The position numbers were made by a program, and so were the translations under genes. Below are positions 22,945 through 31,895 of a DNA stretch of 45,145 nt, piece by piece (within the stretch, counting starts at the first letter, position 1; each line of letters starts with the position of its first letter). The DNA comes from Rufibacter ruber (GTDB taxonomy: Bacteria; Bacteroidota; Bacteroidia; Cytophagales; Hymenobacteraceae). The stretch covers positions 1-45,145 of the forward strand of contig NZ_LRMM01000037.1 of the NCBI RefSeq assembly GCF_001647275.1. The letters run 5' to 3'. Under the pieces are notes generated by a model, which saw only the letters and a list, made by a program, of their open reading frames with translations, had not been told where the DNA came from and did not search any database.

Positions 22945-23610
22945 ATGTTAGATAGAAACCCCTCTCGCCCCCTCCTCAACTCCTCCACCGTCTTCTCCCT
23001 CACCCTGCTGGTGCTGGGGCTCACGGTGCTGGGCGTGTACCTTTTCGGGCTTGGGCGCCACCACACGTTTTTCCAGAACTCGCTGCTCTCTACTACCCTG
23101 CTGAGTGTGGTGTTCTTCGGGTTTGTGAGCGTGGGGCTGTACCGCGGCATCAAGCTCAGAGACACCTTGGGCAAGGTCACCGACAGAATCCCGTTCAGGC
23201 GCAAGAAACAGAACGGTGACCGAAGCAGCCTGCTTAACCTGGGCGATTTCTTCTCCGGTTTTTCAAACAAAAGTTCTTCGGGCTCTACTGACAGCAGCTT
23301 TGACGTGGGCGACTTGGGCGGGGATGAAGGCTGCCTGGCCGGAATTCTGGCGGTCTTGGCCTGGGTGGCGGCTGCCGTTGTACTAAGCGTAGTGCTGTGG
23401 CTCTTCGGCGAAGTGTTGCTGGTGGCGCTGTTCGCGTTTATGGCTATGCTGTACTGGATTTTCTACCGGGCGCTGCGGCTGGTGTTTCGGCACAGCCACC
23501 AGACCAGGGGCCGCGGGTGGGCCAGCTTGGGCTACGGGCTGGTGTACACCCTGCTCTACAACAGCTGGATCTACGGCATTTACCTGCTCCTGGCGTACTG
23601 GCGGAAATAA
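22945..23610 (+). CDS. Membrane protein of unknown function
   Basis: This 221-residue protein has two N-terminal hydrophobic helices (VFSLTLLVLGLTVLGVYLFGL and LLSTTLLSVVFFGFVSVGLY). A soluble, Ser/Gly/Asp-rich middle follows (about 85-130, SSSGSTDSSFDVGDLGGDEG). Two or three further helices close the protein (LAGILAVLAWVAAAVVLSVVLWLFGEVLLVALFAFMAMLYWIF, and the C-terminal YNSWIYGIYLLLAYW). No family was recognised. The start ATG at 22945 gives a short cytosolic lead. An H40 hairpin begins immediately after the stop codon and may be its transcription end. Confidence 0.75.
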   Translation: MLDRNPSRPLLNSSTVFSLTLLVLGLTVLGVYLFGLGRHHTFFQNSLLSTTLLSVVFFGFVSVGLYRGIKLRDTLGKVTDRIPFRRKKQNGDRSSLLNLGDFFSGFSNKSSSGSTDSSFDVGDLGGDEGCLAGILAVLAWVAAAVVLSVVLWLFGEVLLVALFAFMAMLYWIFYRALRLVFRHSHQTRGRGWASLGYGLVYTLLYNSWIYGIYLLLAYWRK

Positions 23611-23654
23611 ATGCGTTTTCGGCCTGTTTTTCTGAAAACAGCCCGAAAACGCAT
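23611..23654. repeat. H40 hairpin repeat
   Basis: ATGCGTTTTCGGCCTGTTTT, loop TCTG, AAAACAGCCCGAAAACGCAT: 20-bp arms with one mismatch. It starts directly after the membrane-protein stop, so it is likely to serve as the terminator. Confidence 0.85.
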
Positions 23655-23708
23655 CTCCCTCTAATTTATTTTACCACATCAACCTGTTTGCTTGGGGCCC
23701 TGCTCCCC

Positions 23709-25217
23709 TTACTGCTTCACCAACCGGGTTACCTTACGGGTGTTCTCACTGATCCAGAGCACATGGTACAGCCCCGGAGCCAGCGTTTTGGCAGGTACCA
23801 GGGTGGCGGTGGTGCCTGCCACCACGTTTTGCTGCCGCACCAGCCTGCCGTGTGCATCTAAAACCTGTAACTGCTCCTGCCCGGTGGCCAGGCCGTGGGT
23901 GAAGGTAAAGTCTTTGGTAACGGGGTTGGGAGACGCGGTACCGCCCGCCGTAGCCTTGGCCTCTACACTGATCACGCGGCTGTACTCAAATTTGCCGTCT
24001 ACATCTACCTGTTTGAGGCGGTAATAGGTAATTCCTGTTCTGGGGGTAGGGTCAGTGAAACGGTACCTGGCCAGTGTAGTGGAGTTTCCGGCGCCTTTTA
24101 CCTCGCCTATATACTGAAAGCTTTTCCCGTCAGTGCCCGCCTCAACCTCAAAATGGTCATTCATGGTTTCTGAGGCGGTTTGCCAATACAACTGCGACAG
24201 GCCTTTCTCCTGCCGCCCGCTGAACCCGGAAAAAGTCACCGGCAGCGGCCCCACCACAGAGGGGTCAACGGCGGTGTTATACGCTACAAAGGCCAGGTCA
24301 CTGTTCCCGCTCAGGGTGATCTCAAAACGGCTGATCTGGGTGTAATTGGCCTGCGTTATACCAAACACACTAAAGTCTGCCGCCCAAAGCCTGACGCTCC
24401 GCTGCCCGTTGGTAAAGGAGGTCTGCAGCGTCATGGGGTTTTGGCTGGCCTCGTAGAAATCTGCCTGCCAGTTGCCCACCGCCGGTATGTTGGTGGCATC
24501 AAACACAATACTGACAGAGGTTCCCACCTGGTTGTTGTTGGCGTCAAAGAACTTGTACACATCTGATCTGGTAGGGTCTGGGTCAGCAATCTGGGTCACC
24601 AGAACATCTGGCATGCCGTCTCCAATGGTCTCCTTCACAATCTGCGTAAACGGAAAGGTAAGCCTGCCGGCGGGGAGGTTGGCCACCCCGGTGCCAATGT
24701 CTAACCCTGAGAGCCCGTCTGTGAGGTAGCGGGCCATGTCTCTGGCTGGCGCCGGATTACTGGCCCCCGCATGAACGCCATCATACAGCTGCCCCAGCGC
24801 CACCTTGGTATTTGAAACGGGCGCAGGCAAGGTACTTACAGGAATAGCCTGGTACTGCCCCGGGATAAACACCACGCCGTTAGCGGTGAGTTTGGCATCA
24901 TTGGCCCCCGTTGAATAGGTGACTCCGTTGTAGGTGTACGCGAGCAGGTTGTGGCTGTTATCAGGTTTTACCGGGTTAATACTCCCTACCCCAGACCGCC
25001 AAAAGCCGTTGTAGTCAGTGATGATGGCGTTCACGGCATAGGGTGACTGGGCGCTCACCACTGAAGTAGTCAGGCAGGCCGTGCCCAAGGCAAGGGCAGA
25101 CAGAAATGGTTTCACCGGTTTAAGACGGGAGACGAAGGAGGCTCTGGCAGTTTCCAGCCGGGACCCAGGTGACAGCACCTGAATAAAAGACAAGAATACG
25201 GGGGACAAGGGTTTCAT
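23709..25217 (-). CDS. Exported protein with type IX secretion C-terminal sorting domain
   Basis: This is a 502-residue predicted surface or secreted protein. The signal peptide core FLSALALGTACLTTSVVSAQ lies at about residues 38-57, behind an unusually long N-terminal lead, so translation may really begin further in. The mature part is beta-rich without catalytic motifs I can name. A stretch SGRQEKGLSQLYWQTASETMNDHFEVEAGTDGKSF...TYYRLKQVDVDG is the common module preceding T9SS tails. The final ~75 residues (ASPNPVTKDFTF...GLYHVLWISENTRKVTRLVKQ) are a typical T9SS type A sorting domain. An AT-rich leader of about 280 bp lies upstream. Confidence 0.85.
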   Translation of the reverse strand: MKPLSPVFLSFIQVLSPGSRLETARASFVSRLKPVKPFLSALALGTACLTTSVVSAQSPYAVNAIITDYNGFWRSGVGSINPVKPDNSHNLLAYTYNGVTYSTGANDAKLTANGVVFIPGQYQAIPVSTLPAPVSNTKVALGQLYDGVHAGASNPAPARDMARYLTDGLSGLDIGTGVANLPAGRLTFPFTQIVKETIGDGMPDVLVTQIADPDPTRSDVYKFFDANNNQVGTSVSIVFDATNIPAVGNWQADFYEASQNPMTLQTSFTNGQRSVRLWAADFSVFGITQANYTQISRFEITLSGNSDLAFVAYNTAVDPSVVGPLPVTFSGFSGRQEKGLSQLYWQTASETMNDHFEVEAGTDGKSFQYIGEVKGAGNSTTLARYRFTDPTPRTGITYYRLKQVDVDGKFEYSRVISVEAKATAGGTASPNPVTKDFTFTHGLATGQEQLQVLDAHGRLVRQQNVVAGTTATLVPAKTLAPGLYHVLWISENTRKVTRLVKQ

Positions 25218-26132
25218 TTTTTTGGAATAGGTGTATTATTATAAGACAATTTCAGCTGATATAAACACTAATAAATTTTTTATCGAAATTATGAATACTA
25301 CAGCACCTATCTCCCCGTTATCTTTTATTATCTCTCCTCTGGCACTGCCTCTTATCAAATATAGAAACATTAAAATAGCCAAATCACCAAAGGTTACTTA
25401 AATTCTATCTTTATTAGAAAATTTAAATTTTTTCAAACATTAACACCAAGGTCTATAGAATGATTCTAACCAGTATATCCCCCTAAAAAGAAATAGACGC
25501 TTGCGGCTGCCCCAACCCTAGATTCCTAAGGCGTGAGCGTCTGCCTTAGCCCCCCGTTTATGCCGCACCCAGGCTTTACTTTTCACCTATACGCCCCTGC
25601 TTTCAGCAGCTAGGCAGGCTTGGTTACTTCAGTAACGGGAAACGTCTCAGCAGCCAGGTGCAGCTTTTTCTGTTTTCGCTGTTTTTCAGAAAACAGGCCG
25701 AAAACGGAAACACCGCCCCCCGCAGAAGTTGGCTTCTGCCCGGGCAATTCATCAGGCAGCAGGTTTCACTTAGCCGTGTGTCCAGATCAGAGCATTAAGT
25801 AAGAAGAGAGGGGGAAACCTTGCCGGGGCAATGGCTAAGCGAATAGCCCCAGGAACCAGCCACGGGAGAGCGAGCCGCCTGCCTCTGCGGCACAGGGCAG
25901 TTAGACAATGAATTGAAAACGCAGCCTAGCTCCTGAACACTTTCCTGCCCGCTGGGTAACCCACCGGTGGGGCTGCTGCCTTTTTTGGCGAGGGCAGCTG
26001 TGGTCCATTGAACCAGGTTTACAGTTTATAAGCTACTTTTGCTATTTCAGCCCCAAAACAGAAGGCTGGCCGTGATGTGGCTGGCAAATGCCGGCGCCAG
26101 TGGTGCAAGAAAAACGGCACGCAACCTCTTGC
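25218..26132. other. Non-coding spacer
   Basis: The first 280 bp are AT-rich and probably contain the promoter of the T9SS-cargo gene. The remainder is GC-richer, holds one H40 copy, and shows no supported gene; a 60-codon frame at 25620-25802 only reads through the repeat. Confidence 0.6.
25665..25710. repeat. H40 hairpin repeat
   Basis: TTTCTGTTTTCGCTGTTTT, loop, AAAACAGGCCGAAAACGGAAA; two bases are missing from the left arm. Confidence 0.75.
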
Positions 26133-26381
26133 TTAGCAGTCACAGGTAAAGTCGCGGCTGTTGAATTTGTCTGAGGCCACATCGCCCACTTTTACGAGCT
26201 GGGCAAAGGGAATTTCCTGGCCGGTTACCAGCTCCAGGTGCAGTTGCCCCTCCTTCTCCCCCACTTTTTTGATCATAGTGGTCACGGTCAGAAACTCATG
26301 CAGCTCGGTCTGGTACTGTATCTTCAGGAATTTCTTTTTCTGCACAGCCTCGTTTACAGCCGTCAATAAATGCTCGTCCAT
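26133..26381 (-). CDS. Small conserved-looking protein of unknown function
   Basis: This 82-residue protein reads MDEHLLTAVNEAVQKKKFLK, followed by a beta-rich core (IQYQTELHEFLTVTTMIKKV, QLHLELVTGQEIPFAQLVKVGD) and the ending FNSRDFTCDC. The pattern of an N-terminal helix plus a small beta-barrel, with a ligand-like CDC end, recalls small Rof/Sm-like or WYL-like modules; this is only a resemblance. It is divergent from the VLRF1-like gene, 220 bp away, and has no other neighbour on its strand within 900 bp. Confidence 0.65.
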   Translation of the reverse strand: MDEHLLTAVNEAVQKKKFLKIQYQTELHEFLTVTTMIKKVGEKEGQLHLELVTGQEIPFAQLVKVGDVASDKFNSRDFTCDC

Positions 26382-26601
26382 GGCGTTTGGGTTAGACTAA
26401 AGGTATACGAACTGCCCATAATTGGTTTCCCTCCTGCGCCTGTTTACGTTCTTGTTCCGTACGTAAACCAAGAAACGCGGGACGTTCTGCCGCAACGGGC
26501 AGCGCAGCAGGTAAATGTAGACTCGTTTTCAAAGACTTCATGACGCTACCTCAAAAACATTTTCTTTATTTCGCGGGGCCGCAGGGGCCCGTACCACACT
26601 T

Positions 26602-27327
26602 ATGAACCGTTTCCTTCCCAGACATGCCGCCCAGGATCTGCTCCAGCACCTGTCCACCGCTGCCCACCAGCAGACGTATGACTTTGAAAAACACAGAGTC
26701 ACGCTGCTAGACCAGGCCGGGAATGAGCTGGTGCATTTCAGGCTCCCCCTGGTGGTGCCACCGCCCGTCTCCTCCCCGGCGGGCCTTTCGCCTGAAAAAA
26801 TAAACTACGTGGTGCTGCTGATTCAGGCAGGAAACTGTGCCATGGGTTACTTTGAAGACGGCGTTAACCTCCACCACAAGGTGTTCCGGTCTTACATGGT
26901 GCGCAAGAAGCAGGGCAAGAGCCAGATCAAGTACCTCAAGACCAAAGGCAAGTCCCGGGCCGGGTCCCGGGTACGGCTGGGGGAGACCGAGGAATTCTTC
27001 GCCAATATCAACGGCCGGTTACAGGAGTACTTTCAGGAGCACACGGTACACCGCATTGCCCTTAGCTGTTCAAAGACGCTGTGGCCTTACCTGTTTGAGG
27101 CAGAGGTTTCCACGCCGTTTGACAAGCGGGATGAACGCCTTTTCAAAATCCCGAAGCACGTGCACACGCCCATCTTTGAGGTGCTGCAAGACGTGAACCG
27201 CTTCCTGCTACGGGGCGAACTGATCTATGAGCCGCCCCAACAGCCCCTGGTAGAGGAACTGCTTGCCACCCTTCCCCACTGGAAAGACTACAACTCCGTA
27301 GCCGAGGAGGATCACAGCACGCCCTAG
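26602..27327 (+). CDS. Vms1/ANKZF1-like (VLRF1-type) peptidyl-tRNA hydrolase / release-factor-like protein
   Basis: This 241-residue protein resembles the eRF1-domain-2-like catalytic module of Vms1/ANKZF1, which cleaves peptidyl-tRNA on stalled large ribosomal subunits. The diagnostic run is HHKVFRSYMVRKKQGKSQ (91-108), matching the eukaryotic pattern HK-x-F-x-x-Y-x-V-R-x-K-x-G-x-x-Q, with Q108 in the place of the catalytic glutamine. It is followed by KGKSRAGSRVRLGETEEFF (115-133), matching the SAGSxLRRYNE segment. The preceding VVLLIQAGNCAMGYF and the following VHRIALSCSKTLWPYLF are typical beta strands of the fold. Bacteroidota are reported to have a VLRF1 branch. The assignment rests on motifs alone. 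The gene appears monocistronic. Confidence 0.65.
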   Translation: MNRFLPRHAAQDLLQHLSTAAHQQTYDFEKHRVTLLDQAGNELVHFRLPLVVPPPVSSPAGLSPEKINYVVLLIQAGNCAMGYFEDGVNLHHKVFRSYMVRKKQGKSQIKYLKTKGKSRAGSRVRLGETEEFFANINGRLQEYFQEHTVHRIALSCSKTLWPYLFEAEVSTPFDKRDERLFKIPKHVHTPIFEVLQDVNRFLLRGELIYEPPQQPLVEELLATLPHWKDYNSVAEEDHSTP

Positions 27328-27615
27328 CGTTTTCCAGAGAGTTCTCCTATTTGGGAAAGTAGGTCCTACCCCAGAAGGCTACGCGCTGGGCTTTTGCCTA
27401 AAGGGTTATCTAAATTCACCTTTTACCTTCTTTAAGTCCTAAAAAACCCCAACTACAACCTGTCATTTCACAGATCTGCCTTAAAAAATAGTAATTTTAG
27501 CTAAAAGACTGTATTTTAGCGCTTCCCCTACTATTTTCTGACAGGTACCTGCTTTTCTGACCGGCTTGCTTTTTACAGCCTATGTGTCTGAGCGGCAGGC
27601 TATAGAAACGAAACC
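27328..27615. other. Spacer before the histidine kinase
   Basis: This 288-bp stretch has no gene. It presumably carries the promoter of the kinase gene; I saw no clear hairpin. Confidence 0.3.
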
Positions 27616-29835
27616 ATGGATGATTTAACTGGTCAGGTACCAGCGGGGCGAAGAATACCAATTTCTTACCAGAATTTTCTGGCACTTACTTCTCATTTTC
27701 ACTGCGTTTTTGATAATCAGGGCAGGTTTGTTTTTGCCAGCGCCGCCAGTTTTGGGCTGCTGGGCTACCAGCCGGAGGAGCTTACGGGTAAACCCCTTTC
27801 TGATTTTCTACACGCCAGAAACCAGGCAGACCAACAGCAGGAGACGCCCACTTTCTCCCGGTTGGGAGAGCCGGTAGAAACCCAGAACCACTACCTCAGA
27901 AAAGACGGCCACCTGGTGCAGCTGCACTGGAGCTCCCGGTATGTAGAGCAAGAGCAACGCACGTACGCCGTGGCCCGGCCATGCTCCCCACCAGACACGG
28001 CCGTCCTCTCCTTTCAGACAACTGAAGCCAGATACCGCGCGCTGCTAGACAATGGCTATGACATGGTGAACATTGTCACAGCCGAAGGGGAATATACTTT
28101 TGTCAGTGAATCTGTCACCAGAATCCTGGGCCACCGCCAGGAAGACCTGCTTGGCAAGAATGGGTTTGCGTACATTCACCCAGATGACCTGCCCCGGGTA
28201 CTAGCCTTCTTCCAGAGCCAGCTCCACGGCGACCAGACCCCCTCAGCCCCTTTCCGGTTCAGGGCCGCAGACGGCTCCTGGCGCTGGCTGGAGACCACCG
28301 TGACCAACCAGCTGCAGAACCCGGCCATACAGGGCGTGGTGCTCAAGTCACGGGACATGACAGACCAGATCTTGGCTGAACAGTGCCGGCATGCGGAGAA
28401 ACAGCGGTATGAGTCTCTGTTCAAATACCACCCAGATGCTGTTTTCTCCCTCAACCGCGAAGGCTATATACAGGAAGTGAACCACATGGGGTGCCAGTTG
28501 CTTCGGCAGCCAGAAGAAAAGATCCTGCAGAAGCATTTCACCAGGTTTCTGCACGCCCGGCAGCTGGAGCATTGCCTGAACCTCTTTAAGATAAGCATCA
28601 CGGGCACCGCCCAATACCTAGACACCGTTTACCTGACCAAATCTGAAGTCCGGGTAGATGTGAGCCTTACCCTTATCCCCATTCACGTAGACGGGCAAAT
28701 AGAAGGGGTCTACACCATTGTGCGGGATGTGTCTGAGATCAAAAAGAATGAACGTGAACTCCAGAAGCTCTCACAGGTAGCCAGCAAGGTGAAAAACGTC
28801 ATTCTGGTCACAGACAAGCACGGCAAAATTGAATGGGCCAATGAAGCCTTCACCCATGAGTCTGGGTACACCCTGGAAGAAGTGCAGGGCAAATGGCCCG
28901 CAGAGGTTCTGAGCGGCCCAGAAACGGAGATGCAAGCCCACCGCCGCATAGCCGAAAAGGTGAATATCAAAAAAGAGATGGCCCGTGAGGAGCTGCTCCG
29001 CTACAACAAAGACGGCAGCCTCACCTGGATTCACCTGGAGCTGACGCCCATCTTAGACGAGCAAGGTGACCTGCAGCGGGTAGTCTCGGTCACCACTGAC
29101 ATCACTGAAATCAAAACGGCCCAACAGGAAAACCTGAGACTCACAGAAGACCTTTTGCGCCAGAACCGGGACCTGCACCAGTTTGGGTATATTGTGTCCC
29201 ATAACCTACGCTCCCCGGTAGCCAACATTCTGGGGCTGGTTTACCTGCTGTCCCAAAGTGCGGCCAACCCCACCGCCTCAGAAAAGGTCATCAAGAACCT
29301 GCAGGGGGCCGCACAGCACCTAGACACCGTGATCAGAGACCTTAACCAGATTCTGACCGTACGCCAGGAGATTGTAGAACTGAAAGAGGAAATCAACCTT
29401 GCCACCGAGGTGGAGAATATCCTCAACAGCATTCACCAGCAGCTGGAGGCCTGCGGGGCAACAGCTACGGTAAACCTCACCGGCGGACAACATATCTTTG
29501 CCGTGCGCAGCTATGTTACCAGCATTCTGCAGAACCTGCTCACCAACGCCATCAGGTACCGCTCCCCAGACAGAAAACCTGAGATCCAGATTTATACTGA
29601 AACCGAAGGTGAATTCCTCTGCCTGTCTGTCAAAGACAACGGGCTGGGCATAGACCTGCCCAAAGAGAAAGACAATATTTTCAAGCTCTACAAACGGTTC
29701 CACTTCCATATTCAAGGCAAAGGCCTGGGGCTGCATCTGGTAAAAACGCAGGTAGAGGCCATGGGCGGAAAGATCACCGTAGAAAGTGTTTTGCGGGAAG
29801 GCACCACGTTCAAGGTCTGGTTCAAGCAGGCGTAA
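27616..29835 (+). CDS. Multi-PAS sensor histidine kinase
   Basis: This is a 739-residue soluble sensor kinase without transmembrane helices. Four PAS domains are visible: about 20-130 (FDNQGRFVFASAASFGLLGYQPEEL), 137-255 (NIVTAEGEYTFVSESVTRILGHRQEDLLGK), 262-378 (FSLNREGYIQEVNHMGCQLLRQ) and 385-500 (LVTDKHGKIEWANEAFTHESGYTLEE). The phosphoacceptor His is H529 in FGYIVSHNLRSPVANILGL. The HATPase domain shows NLLTNAIRYRSP, DNGLGIDL and GKGLGLHLVK. A response regulator is not adjacent, so it is an orphan kinase here. The signal is unknown; cytosolic PAS tandems often sense redox state, light or ligands. Confidence 0.92.
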   Translation: MDDLTGQVPAGRRIPISYQNFLALTSHFHCVFDNQGRFVFASAASFGLLGYQPEELTGKPLSDFLHARNQADQQQETPTFSRLGEPVETQNHYLRKDGHLVQLHWSSRYVEQEQRTYAVARPCSPPDTAVLSFQTTEARYRALLDNGYDMVNIVTAEGEYTFVSESVTRILGHRQEDLLGKNGFAYIHPDDLPRVLAFFQSQLHGDQTPSAPFRFRAADGSWRWLETTVTNQLQNPAIQGVVLKSRDMTDQILAEQCRHAEKQRYESLFKYHPDAVFSLNREGYIQEVNHMGCQLLRQPEEKILQKHFTRFLHARQLEHCLNLFKISITGTAQYLDTVYLTKSEVRVDVSLTLIPIHVDGQIEGVYTIVRDVSEIKKNERELQKLSQVASKVKNVILVTDKHGKIEWANEAFTHESGYTLEEVQGKWPAEVLSGPETEMQAHRRIAEKVNIKKEMAREELLRYNKDGSLTWIHLELTPILDEQGDLQRVVSVTTDITEIKTAQQENLRLTEDLLRQNRDLHQFGYIVSHNLRSPVANILGLVYLLSQSAANPTASEKVIKNLQGAAQHLDTVIRDLNQILTVRQEIVELKEEINLATEVENILNSIHQQLEACGATATVNLTGGQHIFAVRSYVTSILQNLLTNAIRYRSPDRKPEIQIYTETEGEFLCLSVKDNGLGIDLPKEKDNIFKLYKRFHFHIQGKGLGLHLVKTQVEAMGGKITVESVLREGTTFKVWFKQA

Positions 29836-29841
29836 GACCAT

Positions 29842-29885
29842 TCTTGTTTGCGGGTCTGATTTTTCTGAAAACAGCGAAAAACAGA
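29842..29885. repeat. H40 hairpin repeat, degenerate
   Basis: TCTTGTTTGCGGGTCTGATTTT and GAAAACAGCGAAAAACAGA, 7 bp after the kinase stop codon. Confidence 0.55.
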
Positions 29886-30229
29886 ATCTTTTGCCGGCGC
29901 CAGCGGAGCATCACTACCACCTTTGCTTACCAGAAAGTGCAGGCGGGAGGGCTATTGGTGCAAGAGAGACAGCAGAGCAGCAATACCCGGCAACGCAGGA
30001 GTGTGACCAGGTAAGCGGCTCAAAATTTGATTGAAAGCAGGCTTTTGGCGCAATTGGGTGCAAGGGTCTCCGTTTTTAGGCTGTTTTCAGAAAATCAGCC
30101 CGAAAACAGACCCTGATCTCCCCATAACAGCACAACCGGCCACGCATGCGCCAGATGGGAAAAACCTGAACAGCTTGCCGGTGAGGAGTGCTTGTAACGC
30201 CAGTTCTTTTGGCAACACCAAAGACCCTC
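29886..30229. other. Non-coding spacer between convergent genes
   Basis: Besides one H40 copy no feature is supported. Short frames here are chance. Confidence 0.5.
30064..30113. repeat. H40 hairpin repeat with extended outer stem
   Basis: GGGTCT at the left and AGACCC at the right extend the usual arms (CGTTTTTAGGCTGTTTT / AAAATCAGCCCGAAAACAG). It lies downstream of the CDF gene. Confidence 0.75.
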
Positions 30230-31204
30230 TTACACAAGGTCTCCCCCGGCCCCCGGCTCATCTGGCAAGTCACGCACAGGCATGATCACGATCTCCTGAA
30301 TGCGCCAGTGCAAGTTTTCCAGCTCTTCAGAGAGCTGCTCCAGGCGCGCCACCAGCCCTGTTTCTTCTGAGGGGACCACATAGGCTTCACCCAGGTAAAT
30401 ATGGCCTTCCTCCCGCATTCTAAAGCTGAACTTCTGTATCCAGGGCTGGTGCTTCAGGATTGCCTGCACCTGGTGCAGTAAAGGGTCTGTCTTTTGGTCA
30501 TCTACGGTTTTGGGCTGTTCATCCATCAGGTCAAAAACCGCCTGTTTCAGGTTGGAGTAGCCGTCTTTCAGAATGTCAAAGGCAATCACCAGTGCTGCTA
30601 CCGCGTCTGCCCACCACCAGCCCAGGCCAATTCCCAGAACACCCAGAATGGCCGCCGAAGCAGTCATCCAATCAGCTTTGTTCATCTCGGCGTCTGTGTA
30701 GAGGTTCTTCTCGTGCAGTTTTTTCGCCAGAGGCAGTTTCATGCGCCCCAGGATCATGGCCGGAAACGTACCGTACAGCATAGCCGCAATCATTAGATAA
30801 CCCAACCAGACCTCCTGCCCAAAAATCACTTTAATGCCAATGGTGGGGTGTTCCTGCTTAATGAGTGTGGCCGTAGAATCAAAAATCAGAAAAGCCCCCA
30901 CCGCAAACAGAGCCACCGCGCTGCACAGGTAGGCAATGCTCACCACCCGGTGATAACCGTAGGGGAAGTCTTTGTTAGGCTTTTTGTGAAACACCCGCGA
31001 GGCTATGAGAAAAGACAGGGAAGGCGTTAAACTCAGCATATCTTCAAACCAGGCGGTTTTCATGGCCTGCGAGTTGCCCATGGTAAGGTACACCACCGCG
31101 GCCGTTGACAGCAGGTAGGCCACCGTGATCCACTCCAGCTTTTTGGCTTTTTCAAAAACCGGCTTCAGTTCTGCGGGGTATTCAAAGTTATCTATGGGTC
31201 TCAT
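30230..31204 (-). CDS. Cation diffusion facilitator family transporter
   Basis: This 324-residue inner-membrane metal exporter has about six helices: WITVAYLLSTAAVVYLTM, LSLTPSLSFLIASRVF, VVSIAYLCSAVALFAVGAFLIF, GYLMIAAMLYGTFPAMIL, TASAAILGVLGIGLGWWWADAVAALVIAF. A cytosolic C-terminal domain follows (LLHQVQAILKHQPWIQKFSFRMREEGHIYLGEAYVV). The usual metal-site motif HxxxD of helix 5 appears as NKADW, and WWADAVA of helix 6 is kept, so the metal specificity may differ from Zn/Cd types. Its start overlaps the end of the solute-binding lipoprotein gene by 17 bp, so the two are one operon. An H40 repeat lies downstream. Confidence 0.9.
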   Translation of the reverse strand: MRPIDNFEYPAELKPVFEKAKKLEWITVAYLLSTAAVVYLTMGNSQAMKTAWFEDMLSLTPSLSFLIASRVFHKKPNKDFPYGYHRVVSIAYLCSAVALFAVGAFLIFDSTATLIKQEHPTIGIKVIFGQEVWLGYLMIAAMLYGTFPAMILGRMKLPLAKKLHEKNLYTDAEMNKADWMTASAAILGVLGIGLGWWWADAVAALVIAFDILKDGYSNLKQAVFDLMDEQPKTVDDQKTDPLLHQVQAILKHQPWIQKFSFRMREEGHIYLGEAYVVPSEETGLVARLEQLSEELENLHWRIQEIVIMPVRDLPDEPGAGGDLV

Positions 31205-31673
31205 GGCGCCACTGTGCTTCTATGGATTGTTTCTGCCCGTGCAGGAAAGACTCTAATGCCACTACAAACGCATTTTCACCTTTTATCACCCCCATGACAT
31301 GCTTCTTCTGGCCTACTTCTGCGTAAGGGCGGGTAAAGGCTATTTTCTTCTTCCAGGGGGTGTCATCTGTGGTGCCGGCAATGACCAGGTGCAACTGCTG
31401 CTGCTCCAGTTTCTCAAACAGGTTCTGCTCTGTGTCGTTCACCCACTGCACCCGGGCATTTACAGACCGCGCAAAGCCCTGGACCAGCGCCGCCTCCACC
31501 CCGGTTGGCACTCCCATCTGGCCCATGACCCAGGGCTTGTTTTGTGAGTACCCTACTTTCAACGTGCCATTTGTCACCTGCCGGAGCGTCTTCTCCGGAT
31601 CTTTGGGGAACTGCCCGCAGCTACTCAGATTAACCAGGCAGCAAAAGAGACCTACTAACTTCAATTGTTTCAT
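31188..31673 (-). CDS. Half-size solute-binding lipoprotein (SBP_bac_3-like)
   Basis: This 161-residue protein has a lipoprotein signal (MKQLKLVGLFCCLVNLSSC, lipid-modified C19). It then shows the first lobe of a family 3 solute-binding protein: TLKVGYSQNKPWVMGQMGVPTGVEAALVQGFARSVNARVQWVNDTEQNLFEKLEQQQLHLVIAGTTDDTPWKKKIAFTRPYAEVG. Complete family members have about 230-270 residues with a second lobe; here the frame ends after FTRPYAEVGQKKHVMGV and a short helix. It overlaps the CDF transporter by 17 bp, suggesting a shared function rather than an ABC importer, whose permease is absent. Confidence 0.8.
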   Translation of the reverse strand: MKQLKLVGLFCCLVNLSSCGQFPKDPEKTLRQVTNGTLKVGYSQNKPWVMGQMGVPTGVEAALVQGFARSVNARVQWVNDTEQNLFEKLEQQQLHLVIAGTTDDTPWKKKIAFTRPYAEVGQKKHVMGVIKGENAFVVALESFLHGQKQSIEAQWRHETHR

Positions 31674-31895
31674 GGGCAGAGAGAACAGGTTCTAGTGGGG
31701 GGGCGTTGCACAGCATCGCTCCGTTCAAAATACCCCTAGTACGCAGACCATTTATGCTGAGTTAATACAAATGGGAACGCAGCTATTGCTTGGCCATGCT
31801 CCCCGTCTTACCACCTCAGCAAAATGCAACTCTAAGCCCCTAATCCCGTTTGATCCTTCTATAGAAGTTTTACAGAAGTAATATTCTACCTACAA
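31674..31895. other. Divergent promoter region
   Basis: This 222-bp stretch lies between the divergent lipoprotein and Lys/Ala-rich genes. No confident promoter or operator was placed. Confidence 0.3.

Noticed and set aside
25620-25802. 60-codon frame with CFRCFSENRPKTE
   Set aside because: This peptide is the translation of an H40 hairpin and recurs in several unrelated frames of the window.
30076-30273. Short frames around the H40 copy downstream of the CDF gene
   Set aside because: They again read through the repeat and overlap the end of a supported gene.
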